A stretch of DNA of 64,000 bases, taken from Phylloscopus collybita. Its lineage: Eukaryota > Chordata > Aves > Passeriformes > Phylloscopidae. Below, in pieces: positions 10,708 to 24,800 of this stretch; position 1 is the stretch's first letter, and the number at the start of each line of letters is the position of its first letter. Below the pieces are notes generated by a model that was not told where the DNA came from, did no database searches, and saw only the letters and a program-made list of their open reading frames with translations. Made by a program: the position numbers and the translations under genes. The DNA is taken from positions 24,345,501 to 24,409,500 of the forward strand of contig JAJNNQ010000003.1 of the NCBI GenBank assembly GCA_027886175.1, in the 5' to 3' direction.

Positions 10708-12617
10708 CTCCTCCCTTCTCCTAACTAGTCGTGAAAAGAGTTTGCCTTCTCATCCCAAGGTCAGACTCTGACCAGGGAAAACCTCTGTGAGCTGTAGTGG
10801 GAAACTGCTCTAAGTGGTTTAGTACCATATTTAAATTTGCATTTTATCTCTTTCTGATTGCGCTGGTGGCCATGGGTCAGCCTCAGAATTTGCCTGAACT
10901 AAGAAGTGATTAGTAGGTTCAAAGACATATTATTGCTGATGTTGGAAATGTATATATACAATTGAAACCAGTGTTGTTATCAATGCTCTCTGTTTTTCTA
11001 CGTAACAAAATGAAAATAAAGTAAAAGAGGTTTTTAACTTTCCATTTTAGACATTTTGCCACTCATTTTTGTTCCAAGAACCTTATCAAGGGTGATTTAT
11101 TTATTTAGATGACTTCAATATTTTTCTTTGCTAACCCTTCCCACGCTGTGTTCAAACCAGGTACATTTTGGCTGTGCTGTTTTTAATATTACAGTGATCC
11201 TTTTTTGCTCCCCCAGGGTTTGTTTTTATCACATTACAGCTCTTACTTGCACGTAGCCTATGTATGTACTTTGTGAGGGATGATGCTCTGGACTTTGTGT
11301 ATTTATTTGTGTTTGGTTTATTGTCATTCTCCTTTGGACAGTTGCAATGCATATTTGCTATCAGCTGTGCCATCACCTCGAACTTACAAACACGACACTG
11401 TGACAGCTGGTACAATCAGGTCCTGTAGGGTAGGGGAGGGTGTCCATGGAATGGGTTGAAAGGGGATGGATGTGCTGTTGGGATAAAGCATTGTCTGGCC
11501 AGTCCTATGGGGTTTGTGTGGTAGCAGCAGGATCAGGAAGGGGTGAGTGAGGGTAGCTCCTTGAGACAGAGGAAGGCAGAGAGAGGAGGAAGTGCAGCAG
11601 CAAAGTGGCTGCAGAGCTGTCCCAGGCTGCCAGACCTCCTTCAGCCCTGAGCCTGGGAGGTCTGTCCTGCCTCGGGCTGTGGCTGCAGTCACAGTTTGGT
11701 TTGTTAATGTCATCCACTGGACAGCTGCCCAGCTGCATATTTCTTCTTTAGGAGGCATCCTAAAACAAATGCATTTAAAAATTCAGGTAAAACAGCCGTT
11801 GTGGAAGCTGGAGCAATGTTTCTGCAGTGCTGTGCACTCTGATGGTGCTTGGGCAGCTCAGTGGCCCTGACAAAGCAAATTATATGCCAGGTTAATCTGA
11901 GTATATTTGGTACTAATTTACATAAATTTCTGGTACTTTTCCTTTTCACTGACACTTTGCTATAGCAAAAAGCCATGCCAAATCTTTGTGCAACAGTTGG
12001 ACAGAGCTTTGGCCCTGGGTCCTTGATTTTTAGAATGGGACAAAGGTCCTAAAGAGTACAAAACTTTCACTTGGGTGACTGAATCAGTCCTCACAAAGTG
12101 CTGACACTGGTATCTAGCAGGAAGGTAGAGGAAACGGGTTACCATAAACGTGAGTATCACAATTTATCTCGCTTTAAATTTGTATTGGTAGATACTGGAA
12201 TTGGGAGATGAATAATTTACTAAAGCATTTGATAGTTTCCGTTTTTAAATGAATTTTGAGTTAGCAAAGAAGTAATGAATGGATGAAACATTGCAAATTA
12301 AAATTAGTGAATTCTTCGGTTGTATCCTGTGGTTTTGCTCTGTTTGCATTTATTTTTTGAGGTAAACATGTACAATAATAAAAGTTTTCCTAAGAAAATA
12401 ATGTATAAAATATTCAATTATTCCAATTACTTAATGGGATTTAGATTCCAGGTCTTCAGTTCCCTTGTGTGATACCTTATTTTGTAGTAGGCTGTTTTTA
12501 TAAATGTTTTTGCAAAGGTCAGGCTCGTGTAAAGGTAACTCCATACACTCTGTGTGTTCAACAGGTTTCTGATACCAGAAATTTTGGGAAACCCCTTTGA
12601 AGAAAACTTGTGTTGCA

Positions 12618-12837
12618 ATGGCATCATCCTGTCTACAGATCTGTGCGTTGCTGCTGGCTTTAGCAGGATTCACCACACTGCTTTTTACCACCATGTCCAG
12701 CAGATGGAAAGTGTTGGACACCACGGCAGAGCTGGTGACTGCAGACTGGGTTTCTGAAGGGCTTTGGATGGACTGTGCAGCAACTGCTGTTGGATCTGTA
12801 GAGTGCAAGAAATTTCTCTACATGCTGAGTTCCGACC
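12618..12837 (+). CDS. Claudin first exon 1a
   Basis: The start is the ATG at 12618 ([13 protein letters not shown]), giving TM1 and then extracellular loop 1. The loop has the claudin signature W30, G48-L49-W50, C53 and C63. The donor is GACC|gtaagt, phase 1, so splicing to exon 2 gives SSD-P-HIQACR. It resembles CLDN10a (W-x3-T..., GLWM-C-A) more than other claudin first exons known to me. A TTG lies in frame upstream, but the ATG gives the normal short claudin N-terminus. Confidence 0.88.
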
Positions 12838-15800
12838 GTAAGTGGTCAAGGCACATGTTTACAAAATACAGGGATGGGGTTTTATTCCTTCTTTCTGGAC
12901 AGTGTGTTAGCAGGCTGGGGGGCACAGAGTGAAGTTGTCCCAGAGGATCTAGTGTGGCCAAATCCTGTAGTGGTTGCAGACAAGTTAAAGGGCCACCAGG
13001 AAACCAATGTTCACCCTGCAGTTCAGTTCAGTCACTGCTGTGGCTTTGCTGCCCTCTCTGGTGTGTTGACATAGAGGTATGGGTGATACGCAGTAAATCT
13101 GAGAATTTTTTAAAAATAGTTTTGGAAGAAATAGCATCTTTTCACTCAGCCTGGTTCTTCAATACAAGCAGATCACAGATCCATGAGCACTGCTGTTTGT
13201 GCTTTGGTGTGAGACAGGAATTCTTAGATGTTCCAGAACTGGTTTGATACTTTGTGCTAAACCTGTGTACCTGGGTATTTTTTCTGGAATTTCTCAGAGG
13301 TGGTGAGCTTAGACTAAAATACATCTGTGCAATGGATGCTTCTGTGTTTTCTAGGGTCGACCATGCTAGCAGGGTAGTTTATCTGCAGTTAGAAAGAGAA
13401 GAAATGTCTCAGTAGGGGCTGGAAAGTATTTGTTTGAATAGTTCTGGATTTAAAAAATATTTTTCTGTAAACACTATGGCAAAGGACTGGGAAGGACTGA
13501 CATTGACATTCTTTCCTCAGCAAACTAAGAATAGAAACAGTAACACTGTAGCCTTTGGAAATGGCTTTCTGTCTTAAACAGAACTTTGCATTTATTCTTT
13601 TACAACTTTCGGTTTTGTGCAGTCACGTTATGCGTGATGTTAATATCATTTCTTCAAGTCTTCCGTGCTTTATAGGTTCCTGATTGCTGTCATTCCTCTT
13701 TGTCTGGACGTGTCACAGACTATGAACCTTGTTTTTCTTGACACAGATGTGGACTTCCCTGGAGTCAGAGCTGCCTAACTAAGGCAGATCTCTAAAGGGT
13801 GAGAGTTTAACTCTCAAGATCCAGCATGTTCATGGTTCTTCCACAGGGCCCTCGCTTTGGTGGCCTTGTCTGCCTTCATGATGAGGATGCCAAAAATAAA
13901 CATCAGTGTCCCGTGATGAGGCCAGAGTTTGTAGCCTCAAAAGGAGGCTAATCATATGCTTCCAAGGATTTTAAAAACATTGCTCATTGCATCAGAGGCA
14001 ATGTCAGCGTGTCACATCGTCCTGGTACCCATTCAGCTCCTCTGCAGGGCCTTCCCTCTGTAGATACCAGGATGCCTTAGGTTTCTGGAAATTAGAGTGA
14101 TGAGATTGGGCCAACAGTGATGGCATTTGGTTCAACCACCTGGGTTAGAGCAAGGCCAAAGGAAAGCTCCCAAGCTGTGGAAGGTGCTGATGTGAAGCTC
14201 TCAACACCAACTCTTAGGCCCTGCTGTAGCAGAGCCTCTTGCAGAGCAGTACTGGCTGTCATTGCTCAACAAGCTATAGTTTACAAAATTTAGTGAAGAA
14301 TTGCCTTACGTTCTTTAATACATTGGAGAGTGATTTCCTGAAGGCAATTATTAAAATGCCTGGTGCTGTATAGGAAAACTCATGCACTTCAGGCCTGCAG
14401 TTTAATCTTTTCTGTTTATATGTGTGCTTTATGACTGTCTGTTGAAATACATTTCCTAAATAGGAAGGGATTTTTAAAAAAATGTACAATTAGTTTTTTT
14501 ATTTCTATCCTTGGCAGCAGTATAACAGCCGGGAACACTTGATTCAAGGTCCCAACTATCTCCCATTTGAAGGTGCTGTCAGCAGAAGTGATTGCTGAGA
14601 TCACCAGCATAGCACCAGTGTATGGGTAAATTAGCTAGAAGCTCTTTGAAGGGCTTTTAATGAAATGCAAATACTCCAGGGTACTGGTACAGTGTGTTCA
14701 TTTTACTGTGCCATCATTTGTCAAGTTTCAGTGACGTAGCAGAAGGAGGGAATTCTGTGACAGTCACCTGAGATCAATTCTTACCACAGACTGTCTTAGT
14801 TCCCTTAAAAGATTGTAAGTTTAGAACTGCACAGGGTCACACTGCCAAATATGGTCTTGTTGAAATCTATGGCAGTGATCCTCTTGACTGCCACGGGAGC
14901 CAAAATGTCACAGTGGCACTGTAATACCTTTTGGCAGCTGAACCTAGCAACCCACAGCATCAGCTCCAAGTGACCAGTGAATTTTGATGGAAACCAACAA
15001 GTACCTGTGAGGGACAAGCTGTGGCTCCCTCAAAGGCTAATCCTTCTGGTAGTGTTTACATAAATGCTGTGGATCTGTTACCATGTTGCATCACAGCAGA
15101 ATTATTTTATGAAGAAACTCTGACTCCATTTCCTGGAGATAAGAGCAGGTTATCACTGCAAGAGATGGTTAACCCTGTTTGGATCCACAAGAACTTTAAA
15201 GTATTAACAGGAGTGGGTGATGTGAATTGAGTCTATAGTTCTGTCTAGCCAAGAGCAGAAGCAACTAAACTGAGTTTAGTGTATGCTTTGCTTAGAATAG
15301 CTTTTTTAAAATCCTAAGGTATTCTAACAAACAGATGCAATTTGCTGATATGTATCATTTTTCTTATAGCTGTTTTTCTTCATAATCTTATTCCTTTTGA
15401 GACGTGTCTGTCACACTAGCTCCTTAATTTCCTTTTATTTCAATTCCATGATACATACATTATTACAATTGCAATACATTGTACAATGGTACAGTGTAAA
15501 TGGGACTTTTTAAGACTGAATGTGTTTAGCTATAGATCAATAGACAGTAAAATATTAAAGGAAATCACTCATTCATAAACTTAACCTTCCTGAAAGAAGC
15601 TGGCAGTACAGTTGTTGTGGATTACTCATGACCATAACTCCAAAAACTGTGCTAAATTTTCTAGCAGAAGCATAAAGCTTTTGTTATCAAGCTGTTTTAT
15701 GTCTGAATCCTCAAGAAAATATTACACAAAAGCTTTTTGATTTGACAGCAATAATAAAATTACAAGCAATTTTAGTCTAGTGTAAAATCTAGTTGACATC

Positions 15801-18800
15801 AGAAAAGAGACAGAAATAAAATATTTGCCTATATTATCACTCTTACATGATGTTTTGTAGAAATACTGACCAGAGTTTCTAGGCTGAGAAAAAGAATAGG
15901 CTCATTTTCCACTTCCTATTAGAAGAAGAATTAATATTGTCACTTTTTTTTGCATGCTAATATCTTTATCATGAACTGCTCCCACTTCTTATTGTCATGC
16001 CCAGTAAGCCTTATCTATGGGGAAAGAGCAAAGAGCAAAGGTAGACTCATTTTGGAGTGAAACCCAGAGATAAAGCAGCAAGGAGGCTTCTAAAAGGCTT
16101 CACTTGATTGTAATCTAATTATAAGGAGATTCAACTGTTACTACTCACAAGCATGACTGCTGCGTTGGAAATTGTTGGCTTTCTTTTGTGCTTGGGTGGG
16201 CTGGCAGTTATTGGAGCTACTTTGCCAAATAATTACTGGAAGGTCTCCAGCATACACGGTTCTGTGATCACAACATCCACGTTGTTTGAAAACCTGTGGA
16301 AGAGCTGTGCAGAAGACAGCACTGGAGTGTCCAACTGCAGGGATTTTGACTCTATGCTCGCACTGCCTGGTAGGTGACTTTGTGCAGCCTTGCTTGTATT
16401 GCTTAAAAACTCATTGGCAAAAAGTAGTAAGGCTTTTGTTTTGGTCATCCCGTTATTCTGGAAAATAACTGGCCAAGAAGGGCTTTGTGGGCTGAAGTAA
16501 TAAAAACCTCTCAAGCAGCAGAATGTGTCAAGCATGTTAGGAAAGGCTATAAAAAAAGGCAAATGAAGTCGGTTGATCAAGCGTTTAACAGGCATTTAAA
16601 GTGGGTTGTAATCTCTTCTCTAGCATCTTGTGGGATGTCTTGGTAGGAGACACTTTCAAACTATTTATTTATTTATTTGGAGTTATGGTGTAGACCAGCT
16701 TTTGCAATACTTCATAGCTAATGTGCTGTAGCTGGAGTTTTTTCATGTAATAGGAAATACTGGTTTTAGCTGAGAAGTGGTAGTGGGTTTTGTGAGTTGA
16801 GACTGAAAGTTGTAGATAATCCAAGAAATATGTGATTATATGTTATACATATTGTAACATATTATATTATAACTTATAGAAGAAGTACACACTATAAAGT
16901 GATATACGATTAGGCTTGTTAACCAATGCTAACTACTATCAGGCTTGTTAACTGAAGTCTATTTGGATGTGGTTTTAAATATCAAGAAATTTAGATCTGC
17001 TGGCCCCTGTCCTCTGTCTCAGCCTTCATCATAATTGTGGTTGTCCCCAAATGCCCAGCTAGGGAATATTCTGTGGATAGTAAGCATGTTTATAGACAGC
17101 AAAGCTATTTTTTATTAATCTTGAATAATTCAGTATGTAGATACTTATTTGGAATAAAAATGCATTCCTTCCAGCTGAATCTGCCCTAGGAGGTGGCTAA
17201 ACTAAATAGGTGGGATGATACTCCTAATCTGAAGAATGTGTAACATAGGATTAGTGGGAATGAGGTGTTAAATTCACTTTCTCCCTCAATCTGAAGTAAA
17301 GGCTTGTTGTTGATCAGCTCTAACACTCACATAGCAATTCTCTGAAACTGTGTCCAGTATTTAGGGAATAATCTATTCATCTTTCAGTCTTCTCTAACAA
17401 TTGCTTTTAGTGTGTGTGTGTGTGTGTGTGTGAAGAGGAACATAACCCTATTTAAACATCTTAGCCTCAGTAACAGCAGGATCATTCCATTGGACATTAT
17501 CCTCTGCAGAGCACTTATGTCAGTGTGCACCACCACTGCTGGGTTAGTAGCTGGACCTGATGATCTGAGAGATCTTTGCCAGCTTTAATGATTCTGTGAT
17601 TTTATTTGGTTCTTGTAAAAACCACTCCAAGGGCTGGTTTGTACCTTACTGCCACTGACTCCAGGCAGCATCTTGTCATTGATGTGTTTACACGGGGTGC
17701 TGCCTCTGAGAGTATGTGCAGATTTGGGCCATGGGCCCACAGGAGGTCAGCATCTGGAGAAAAAAGTGAGTTTGAAAGAACCTGGTGGGGGTCAGAAAAG
17801 AGCACCATGAGTGTTAAAGCAGACAGAACAGAAGGCAAGCAACAACAGGGCTTCTGAGAGCTACAAATAACAACTTGGAGTCGGCAAGAAGGAGAAAAGT
17901 GGGGCCAGAAAGTAAATGACTGGTTCAGGCTCTGAAGTGAATTTGTGAAGATTAGGTTTGATGTGTTGAAGAGGAGATCAGTCCTGCAGTTGAGATGGCA
18001 GTATAGTTGAGGGGTAAAGGCAGGGGGAAGGGAAAAACAGTTTGCAAAACTGTGAAGATAAAGCATTTTTAGGAAGGAAAGTTGGAAAAGAAAAGTCAGA
18101 AGACACTGGATGGTAGTAACAGTTGAAAGAACAGCTGGGCAAAGCAGGAAAGAGGAAGAAAAATTGGTTTGGTAACAACAGGGGCTCAGCAGACAGTGGG
18201 ACCTCTGAGAAACATCCATAGTGCTTGCAGATATGAACCACAGCAGATTAAAAATTACCACGGTCAGTTTAGGAGTGTTTCAAATTCCTAGAAACTTAGC
18301 TGAAACTGCTGCAAGGATGCCAGGGACTGGAGGGAGGGCAAAAAGAATAAACAAAAGTGTCTTTGTTCCCTCTCATCAGAAGGACAATGAAGATTTTCCA
18401 TGAGAGTTTCCTTATTGGCAACTGAGCTGTGTGGAATGGGTTTGGGTTTATGTATGGGAGAAGTATGACTTGATTCTTTTAAACCAATTTAATTTTAGTT
18501 CACTAAACCATTAGTCTAAATGACAAATATTTGAAGCGAGGACCTTTTTAAATGCAATATTACACAAGATTGAAATAATGACTGGCTACTCCATAGAGAC
18601 ACACTGTCTAGTCACAACTAAGTCAAACATTTGATATAAGTAGTTGCCAAAGCTCTGTAAACTTCCTTTTTTTCTTTCCCCCTTCTTTTTAAGGTTCCGT
18701 AGGTGTTTTTTTCCAATGACAGGATTTGGGGATAATTTCTTACAATTGGTGCGTAGTAATAAAATGAACTTTGTATCTTGTTAAACGAGCCAAGTTTAAA

Positions 18801-21800
18801 ATAAAAAATGAGTTTTCTGAATTGTGAACTGAAGTCCTCAGTTAAGGCTATTGAGGTTATGGTATTGTGGTACAGTTATATGAAATCCCTTTCCTACTGG
18901 ATTACAAGCAAGGGTATGCTTGTGTGTCGTGGAAAGATATGGGGAGTCCCGTGTAACACTGCAGGAGTCCCTGAGACCTGAAATGTGAGTTGTTGGGTGA
19001 TTGCCGTGGTGTAAGACCCCAAAGCTGAAAGCAGCATTGTTGAGTACTTACCTTAACAGTATCTTCTGCAGGCAAAACCCTTGAACTGTTCATGGTATTT
19101 TGAAGGGTCTTTCCACTTTCACAACCTTCTTAATTTCATTTTTCCATGAAAATGTTAAAATCAGTGCTTAACAAAGCATTAAGTCCACAAATTATTTTAG
19201 CCTTTAATTCTGTATATTTATCTCATGAGTGCTTTCCTTGGTAACTCTTAACTCTTAAGCTTGTAGGACCAGTACTCTTAAGCCACATTAGGCTGAGTTG
19301 GAGTGTTCGTATCACTTTGCCTCCTGTCTCTCTGACTGATTTTTGTTGTCTGGAGAGTTACAGCTCACTCTGCTGCAGAACTAGACAGCAGGTTGTCATG
19401 GAGGATGTGGAGGTGGTCAGGGAGAAAGCTTGAATGCTGGCATCAACCACGTGAGTGTCCAGTATGATTCAAATTGTAGAGTCATAGATTCATCTAGGTT
19501 GGAAGAGAACTTAAAGATAATCAAGTCAACAAAGTTAGCAGTTGTGACCCTGCCCGGTTGTGACGCCTGGCATGTTTATCTCACAACAAAGGTGCCGAAA
19601 TGCCATTTGACCTGGGGCCTGCCAAATGCAGGGTGCCATTTTAAAGGGGCCCAAAGTCCCTGTTTGACCTTCTCTCTTAGGCTGATTAATCATCTACTCC
19701 TGGTTTTTGTGCAATTGATACCTAGATGGGAAGACCAGGAGCTTGAAGGATGCAGAATTGCCAGCATGCCAGATTCCCTAACATGCCCACAGCAGCTGGA
19801 ACCTCTCCCCAGGAGAATGTCTTAGAGAGGAGTGCTGCAGCTCCCAGACACACTCACCTCCTGTTTGTTACACCGAGTTTGTTACACTGCTAACTTGAGC
19901 ACAATTCTTTCCTGTTTCTCTCCCTGGAAGCAGCAAAGCTGGCACCTTTCTCCGGTGCCTCAGTAGTGCCAGAGCCTTGCACACCTTGACTGTCACCTGG
20001 ATTTCAGAGTGTCCTGTGCACTCAGCTGTACACGTGTCAGGCATTCAGAAAGACTTGTGAGTAGGAGACTTTTCCCTGCTCCTGCAAATGACCATGTATC
20101 CCACTAGGCATTTTCACAGGAAGGTAAGGGATGAGTGGCTTGCTGTAGTTTTTCAGGATTTACTAAAGACACAAAAGATTTTAGTGAGCTTTTAAAGTAG
20201 GCATAGTTCAACTCTCAAATCTGTTTAACTCGAAGGCTAAACACACTTGGGTTTCATGGCTTCCCCAAACCATATGACAAAGTTGGACAAGATTCACTCA
20301 TTACCTGCTAATTTTGTCATTTCCTCTAATCACTTTTATGTTTTCAGCACAAGATTAATGTTATTTCTGTATAGATCCTGATTTGTTTTCTCTTTCTCTG
20401 TCTTAGCTCACATCCAGGCATGCCGTGCCCTGATGATTACTTCCATCCTTTTGGGATTCTTAGCTGCAGTACTCTCACTGCTTGGTATGAAGTGCACAAA
20501 CATTGGGTTGAGTGATGAAGATGGAAAAATGAAGTTTACTGTCACAGGAGGATTTCTTTTTATTTTAGCAGGTAATATCAAGGCTGAAATGAAAGCACTA
20601 TTGATACTTTGTATTGCTTTCACAGCCAGACTAAATGAAATGTACTTATTCTTGGTTTAAATCTGTTACAGCCATTAAAGGAATCATTCACCTGTGTGCT
20701 TTTCAAACTTTTTCTGTAGGTCTCTGCTCCATGGTGGCTATTTCTTGGTATGCTGCAATGGTTACTGCTCAGTTTTTTAACCAACTGTACGCTGGAACCA
20801 AGTAAGTTAATGTATCTGTCATACCAAACTCTATCTACTAGTTAGCTGCACTAACCTCAGCTGCTCCGGAGTTTCAGAACCTGGATGGATCCCATTTTCC
20901 AGTCCTGCAGGAGGGAAAAATTGTATTCAGGGCGTCTTTTCACTTCAGAGATGTTGGTGGGGAAGGAGCAGAGTTCTTTCCTGGAAGAGTTAGTGAATGT
21001 GTGAGGAATACCAACCCCACATCTGAGGCGGTTTTGTACTGTGTTTGCATTTCCTTGAGAGACTCAAGTGTCTATCTCAGTGTTATGAAGAAGAAAAGGT
21101 AAAATTCTTAATCTGCTTTGGCATTTAGACCAAGAGAGGTGCAAAACTCAAGTTCTGGCTAGAATAAAGTATCTCAGATATACCTGCAAGGGAAAATCAC
21201 ATGCAAAGCAGATCGAGCTTTGTATTAGTGACCTGCAGAGAAATCTCCTGTCTATACATTAAGAGCTCAACATTTGTTTGTCTTATGAGTTAAAATGAGA
21301 CAAAATTTGTGGGATTATCAGATAGTGCAGTTGCATACAAACAAGTTTCGAGGTAGAAAAGCCCTGACTGTTTGTCTGATATAAAAGTACCAGTTGTCAA
21401 AACCAAATGGCAACTTATGGCACCTTATCTAGGTGCCCTGTTTAGCAATGAGGAACAGGAGTAGAGGTGACTGGGCCTCGCCTTCAGAGAGGGGGAAAAG
21501 GAGAGGGAAACATACTGTCTGTGGAATATGAGACATCTATAATATACTTCTACTAAGTATATAATTCACAGATCAGTAAACTATAAATTGTTAGTTGCTA
21601 GGATCATATTTGAGGTGTTTTGTAAGTTCCTGCCCAGGAATCAATTCGGGAAGTCAGAGGTGAAGTGCTTTGTGATAAATCAAAGTACTTTAGGGAATTG
21701 CTTTTGTTGTTTGTCAGTTTTCTCTGTGTTTTCAATGAAGTGCTTAGAAATTGTATTTGTGCAGTTGCTTTTTGTTGCTTTATATCCCCTTGAGAGAACT

Positions 21801-24800
21801 ATATGAAGGGTAATAAATACATCAGAGAGCTGCACCAAGCGTTGATAAGGAATTTCGGTTAGTCGGATAGTTGGTGTGTTTTATAGTTACCTGCTATAGC
21901 TTTGGGCCTTCAACATCAATGCCTGTTAATCAGTTACCAGATGGTTTGCATTCAGTAGCTAAAGAATTTTTTTTTTTTTTTAATATCTAAACTTCATGTT
22001 TAAGCTATTGATTCACTGAGCAGTTCTTAGATGAATTAAGTTTGATCATTGGTAAAGCTGGACATGGAGTCTGTGAGACAGGTTTAAATTTGATTGTATG
22101 CCAGTATTGATCTTCACTCTAAAGAGACTGGCAAATCTGGTTTTCAGATTGCATTTTTTTGGTCTGACTTCAGCAAATTAGTGAAGTTGACCTCTGCTAA
22201 TTCTTAGAGGAGTTTCTCCTACACCTCTGAAGGCAAACTAAGTTATCCTGCAGGTGTCTCCTAAACACTTTGCTTTGGTTTATAGGAGACTGGTGAGCAG
22301 AAATGATTGCAGGCACTGGGCAATGTGCAATTTGTACTCCTGGGTTTTTTTGATAATGACTCTCTGCCTGTTCCATGTTTGGAAGTACCTAAACCAGTGG
22401 AGACCTTGTGGCTCCCATGTGTGATGAGAACACGGAGAGCTGTGAACCTCTGAAACCCTCCCATTAGCAATGAATTCCAGAGTCAGAAGCTTTGACACTT
22501 TTAAATAATTGTGTTTCCAAGTGGAAAGAAACCACAAATCTCTGGTTCCATGCTACCTTCAACACAGTCCATGACACTTATTTTGCCCTTATATTGGGTA
22601 TCTCAGACCACAGATGTACAGGTGGATTGTGGATATAGTTTTCGTCTGATCATAAAAATTTGTTTTCCTCTTTTTATGAAACTCCTGCCAGACTTTTCCA
22701 GACTCAGTTGTCTCTAGTCTTTGAGACAAATTCATTATCAATTCATTTCTTGGACTGGACTAGGGGGTTTCCTGAAAGGTATAGTTTTGTACAGTAAAAT
22801 AGGGTACTATTCTTTTTCAGCCTGGGACATACATAAACACCTTTCAGCAGCCATACAACCACAGAGGGTGCTGAATATCCTTTAGGATATCTAAGTTTGA
22901 AAACTAGCCCTATACAAATAGCTACTTGTAAGTGACCTAGTGTTGTGTCCATAGAAAACTGATGTCTGTGCTCAGCCTTTTCTTAGCATATAGGCAGTAA
23001 GATCTGAATCATTCAGTTCCACAAAATCGTTTCAGTGACAATAAAAGGGCAAGATAAGTGTTGTGGATTGCACAGAAGCTATGCCATTATTATTTATTAT
23101 GAACAATTTGTTAAATATACACAATTATTTATTGCTACTTATCTTTATGTTGCTTAGTACTTACTCTCTGTACTGTCACCAATTTGGCAGAGCAACTCTA
23201 TACAAGTAAGAGTTTTACTGAGCAGACACAAAGCCAGATGTGTTCTCTGTAATTGTTGAAGTGCCTTTCAGTTAGCTGATTTCTCTGCAGATTAGAATTT
23301 CTTTGCAAGGCTTTGTGATCCTGTTATAAGTTGCTTCCATAAAATCTGTCATGTTTCAGGTATGAACTAGGAGAAGGTCTGTACTTAGGCTGGACTGGAT
23401 CCATCCTTTATATTCTTGGTGGGATCTTACTGACCTGTTCATGCAGAGGGAAGGAGAAACAGAATTACAGGTAATCTTGGATTTGTCAGTTGAAGTAGTA
23501 GCTGTCAATCACATACCACTTTCTCTCTGTGCACTATTCTGTCTCTCTCTCACTCCCTGTTATAAATATGGATAAATTACAAAATTATAAATTACATATT
23601 ACATGTATAAATTACAAACACTGCTATGGCATGTCACAGACTGGTGATGGCAGGGGATGCTGTACCAAACACTTGTACCTCCCAGATGGGGTACTTGATG
23701 CATCACCAGTCATCTCTAACTTGTATTTGGTAATTCTGGGTACTGCTGATGGTGAAAATGTGCAGTGAAAGAGCATACTGTCACCAAAAGAAAAGTGTAT
23801 AAAACCTCATGAGGTATTACAATCCAGTTTCTCTGCAGTACTCACTGTGAGTAAAATATTCAAACACTGTGCAGTTTGCAGAAAGTGTAAAGGCATTTCC
23901 CAAAGCACGTGGAATTGATCACTAGAAACATCGGTTTTTTCTTTTCTTTATGGAAATGTCTTGTCACACATCAAATTGAGAAAGGTGAGATTTCTGGCCT
24001 CAGTCTTTCACCTTCCCTGCATTTTTGTTTCAGTCTTAAATTTTGACACATACAGAAGACCTCTTTTTGAAGGAGAGGGATGAAAAAGGCAGAAATAGCA
24101 GAGGTCCATGTCTACCAGAACTCAAATAGCTTGGAGGTTGTACTAGCTAAGCTTCAGAGGATTGTAATGTGCAAGGAAGAAGCATATTCACTGTTGGTGT
24201 ATTTAATCTTAGGAAAGTTTTATCAAAATATAGTAAGTGAGTGTTCCTCTGATACTCCATTGCCTAATCTGAAACCATTTCAGTTTTATGGTAACATTTC
24301 ATCAGCTACATTGGACTTTAGATCTTGCTCACCTTACTTTGATACAAAGTACCAAATGTCCTGAAATGTCCTGAAAAACAGGTAAAACTGATACATGAAA
24401 TAGAAGTTCAACGTGATGTATGACAGTTGAAGGGGTTGGGTGAAGATATTTCTGTTTTCTTTCTTTGTCATCTTGATTCCTGTATTAAAACCTGCAGCTT
24501 GTACAAAGGTGCCGAGGGCTTCTGCTTTAGGGCCTTGACTGAAATGCCTCGAGGAAGAGCACACATGAGTTAGGAATCCAGAGTGTGGCTGAGGTTACAG
24601 GAGGGATGGGCTGTGCAGCCCATCAGGGACCTCATCTATTCCCCCTTAGCTACCAGAACAATGACAACAGGAGGCCTCTAATTTCTGCCCCATTATGAAG
24701 AATGTGCTATTGGTGGGCTGGATACAAAGCTGAGTAACTTCTTATTATCTGAAATCATGGGCATGTATCTAATACCTATCATTTTGTATCTATTTTTTTT

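Larger units (their letters stand above)
8341..12617. other. PARL / claudin divergent intergenic region
   Basis: About 4.3 kb between the PARL start and claudin exon 1a. It holds the CpG promoter to about 8640, CR1 fragments at 8671-9495 and 9800-9910, and a T run at about 10677-10707. The remainder is unremarkable AT-rich sequence. An acceptor-like tgtgtgttcaacag at about 12551-12564 could mark a 5' UTR exon joined to claudin exon 1a. No other gene was recognised. Confidence 0.6.
16370..20406. other. Claudin intron 1 (after exon 1b)
   Basis: About 4 kb. Contents are a TG dinucleotide repeat at 17409-17432, CR1 tails at 17540-17603 and 19477-19530, and a purine-rich plus strand at about 17740-18200. 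No further coding exon was found. Confidence 0.6.
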
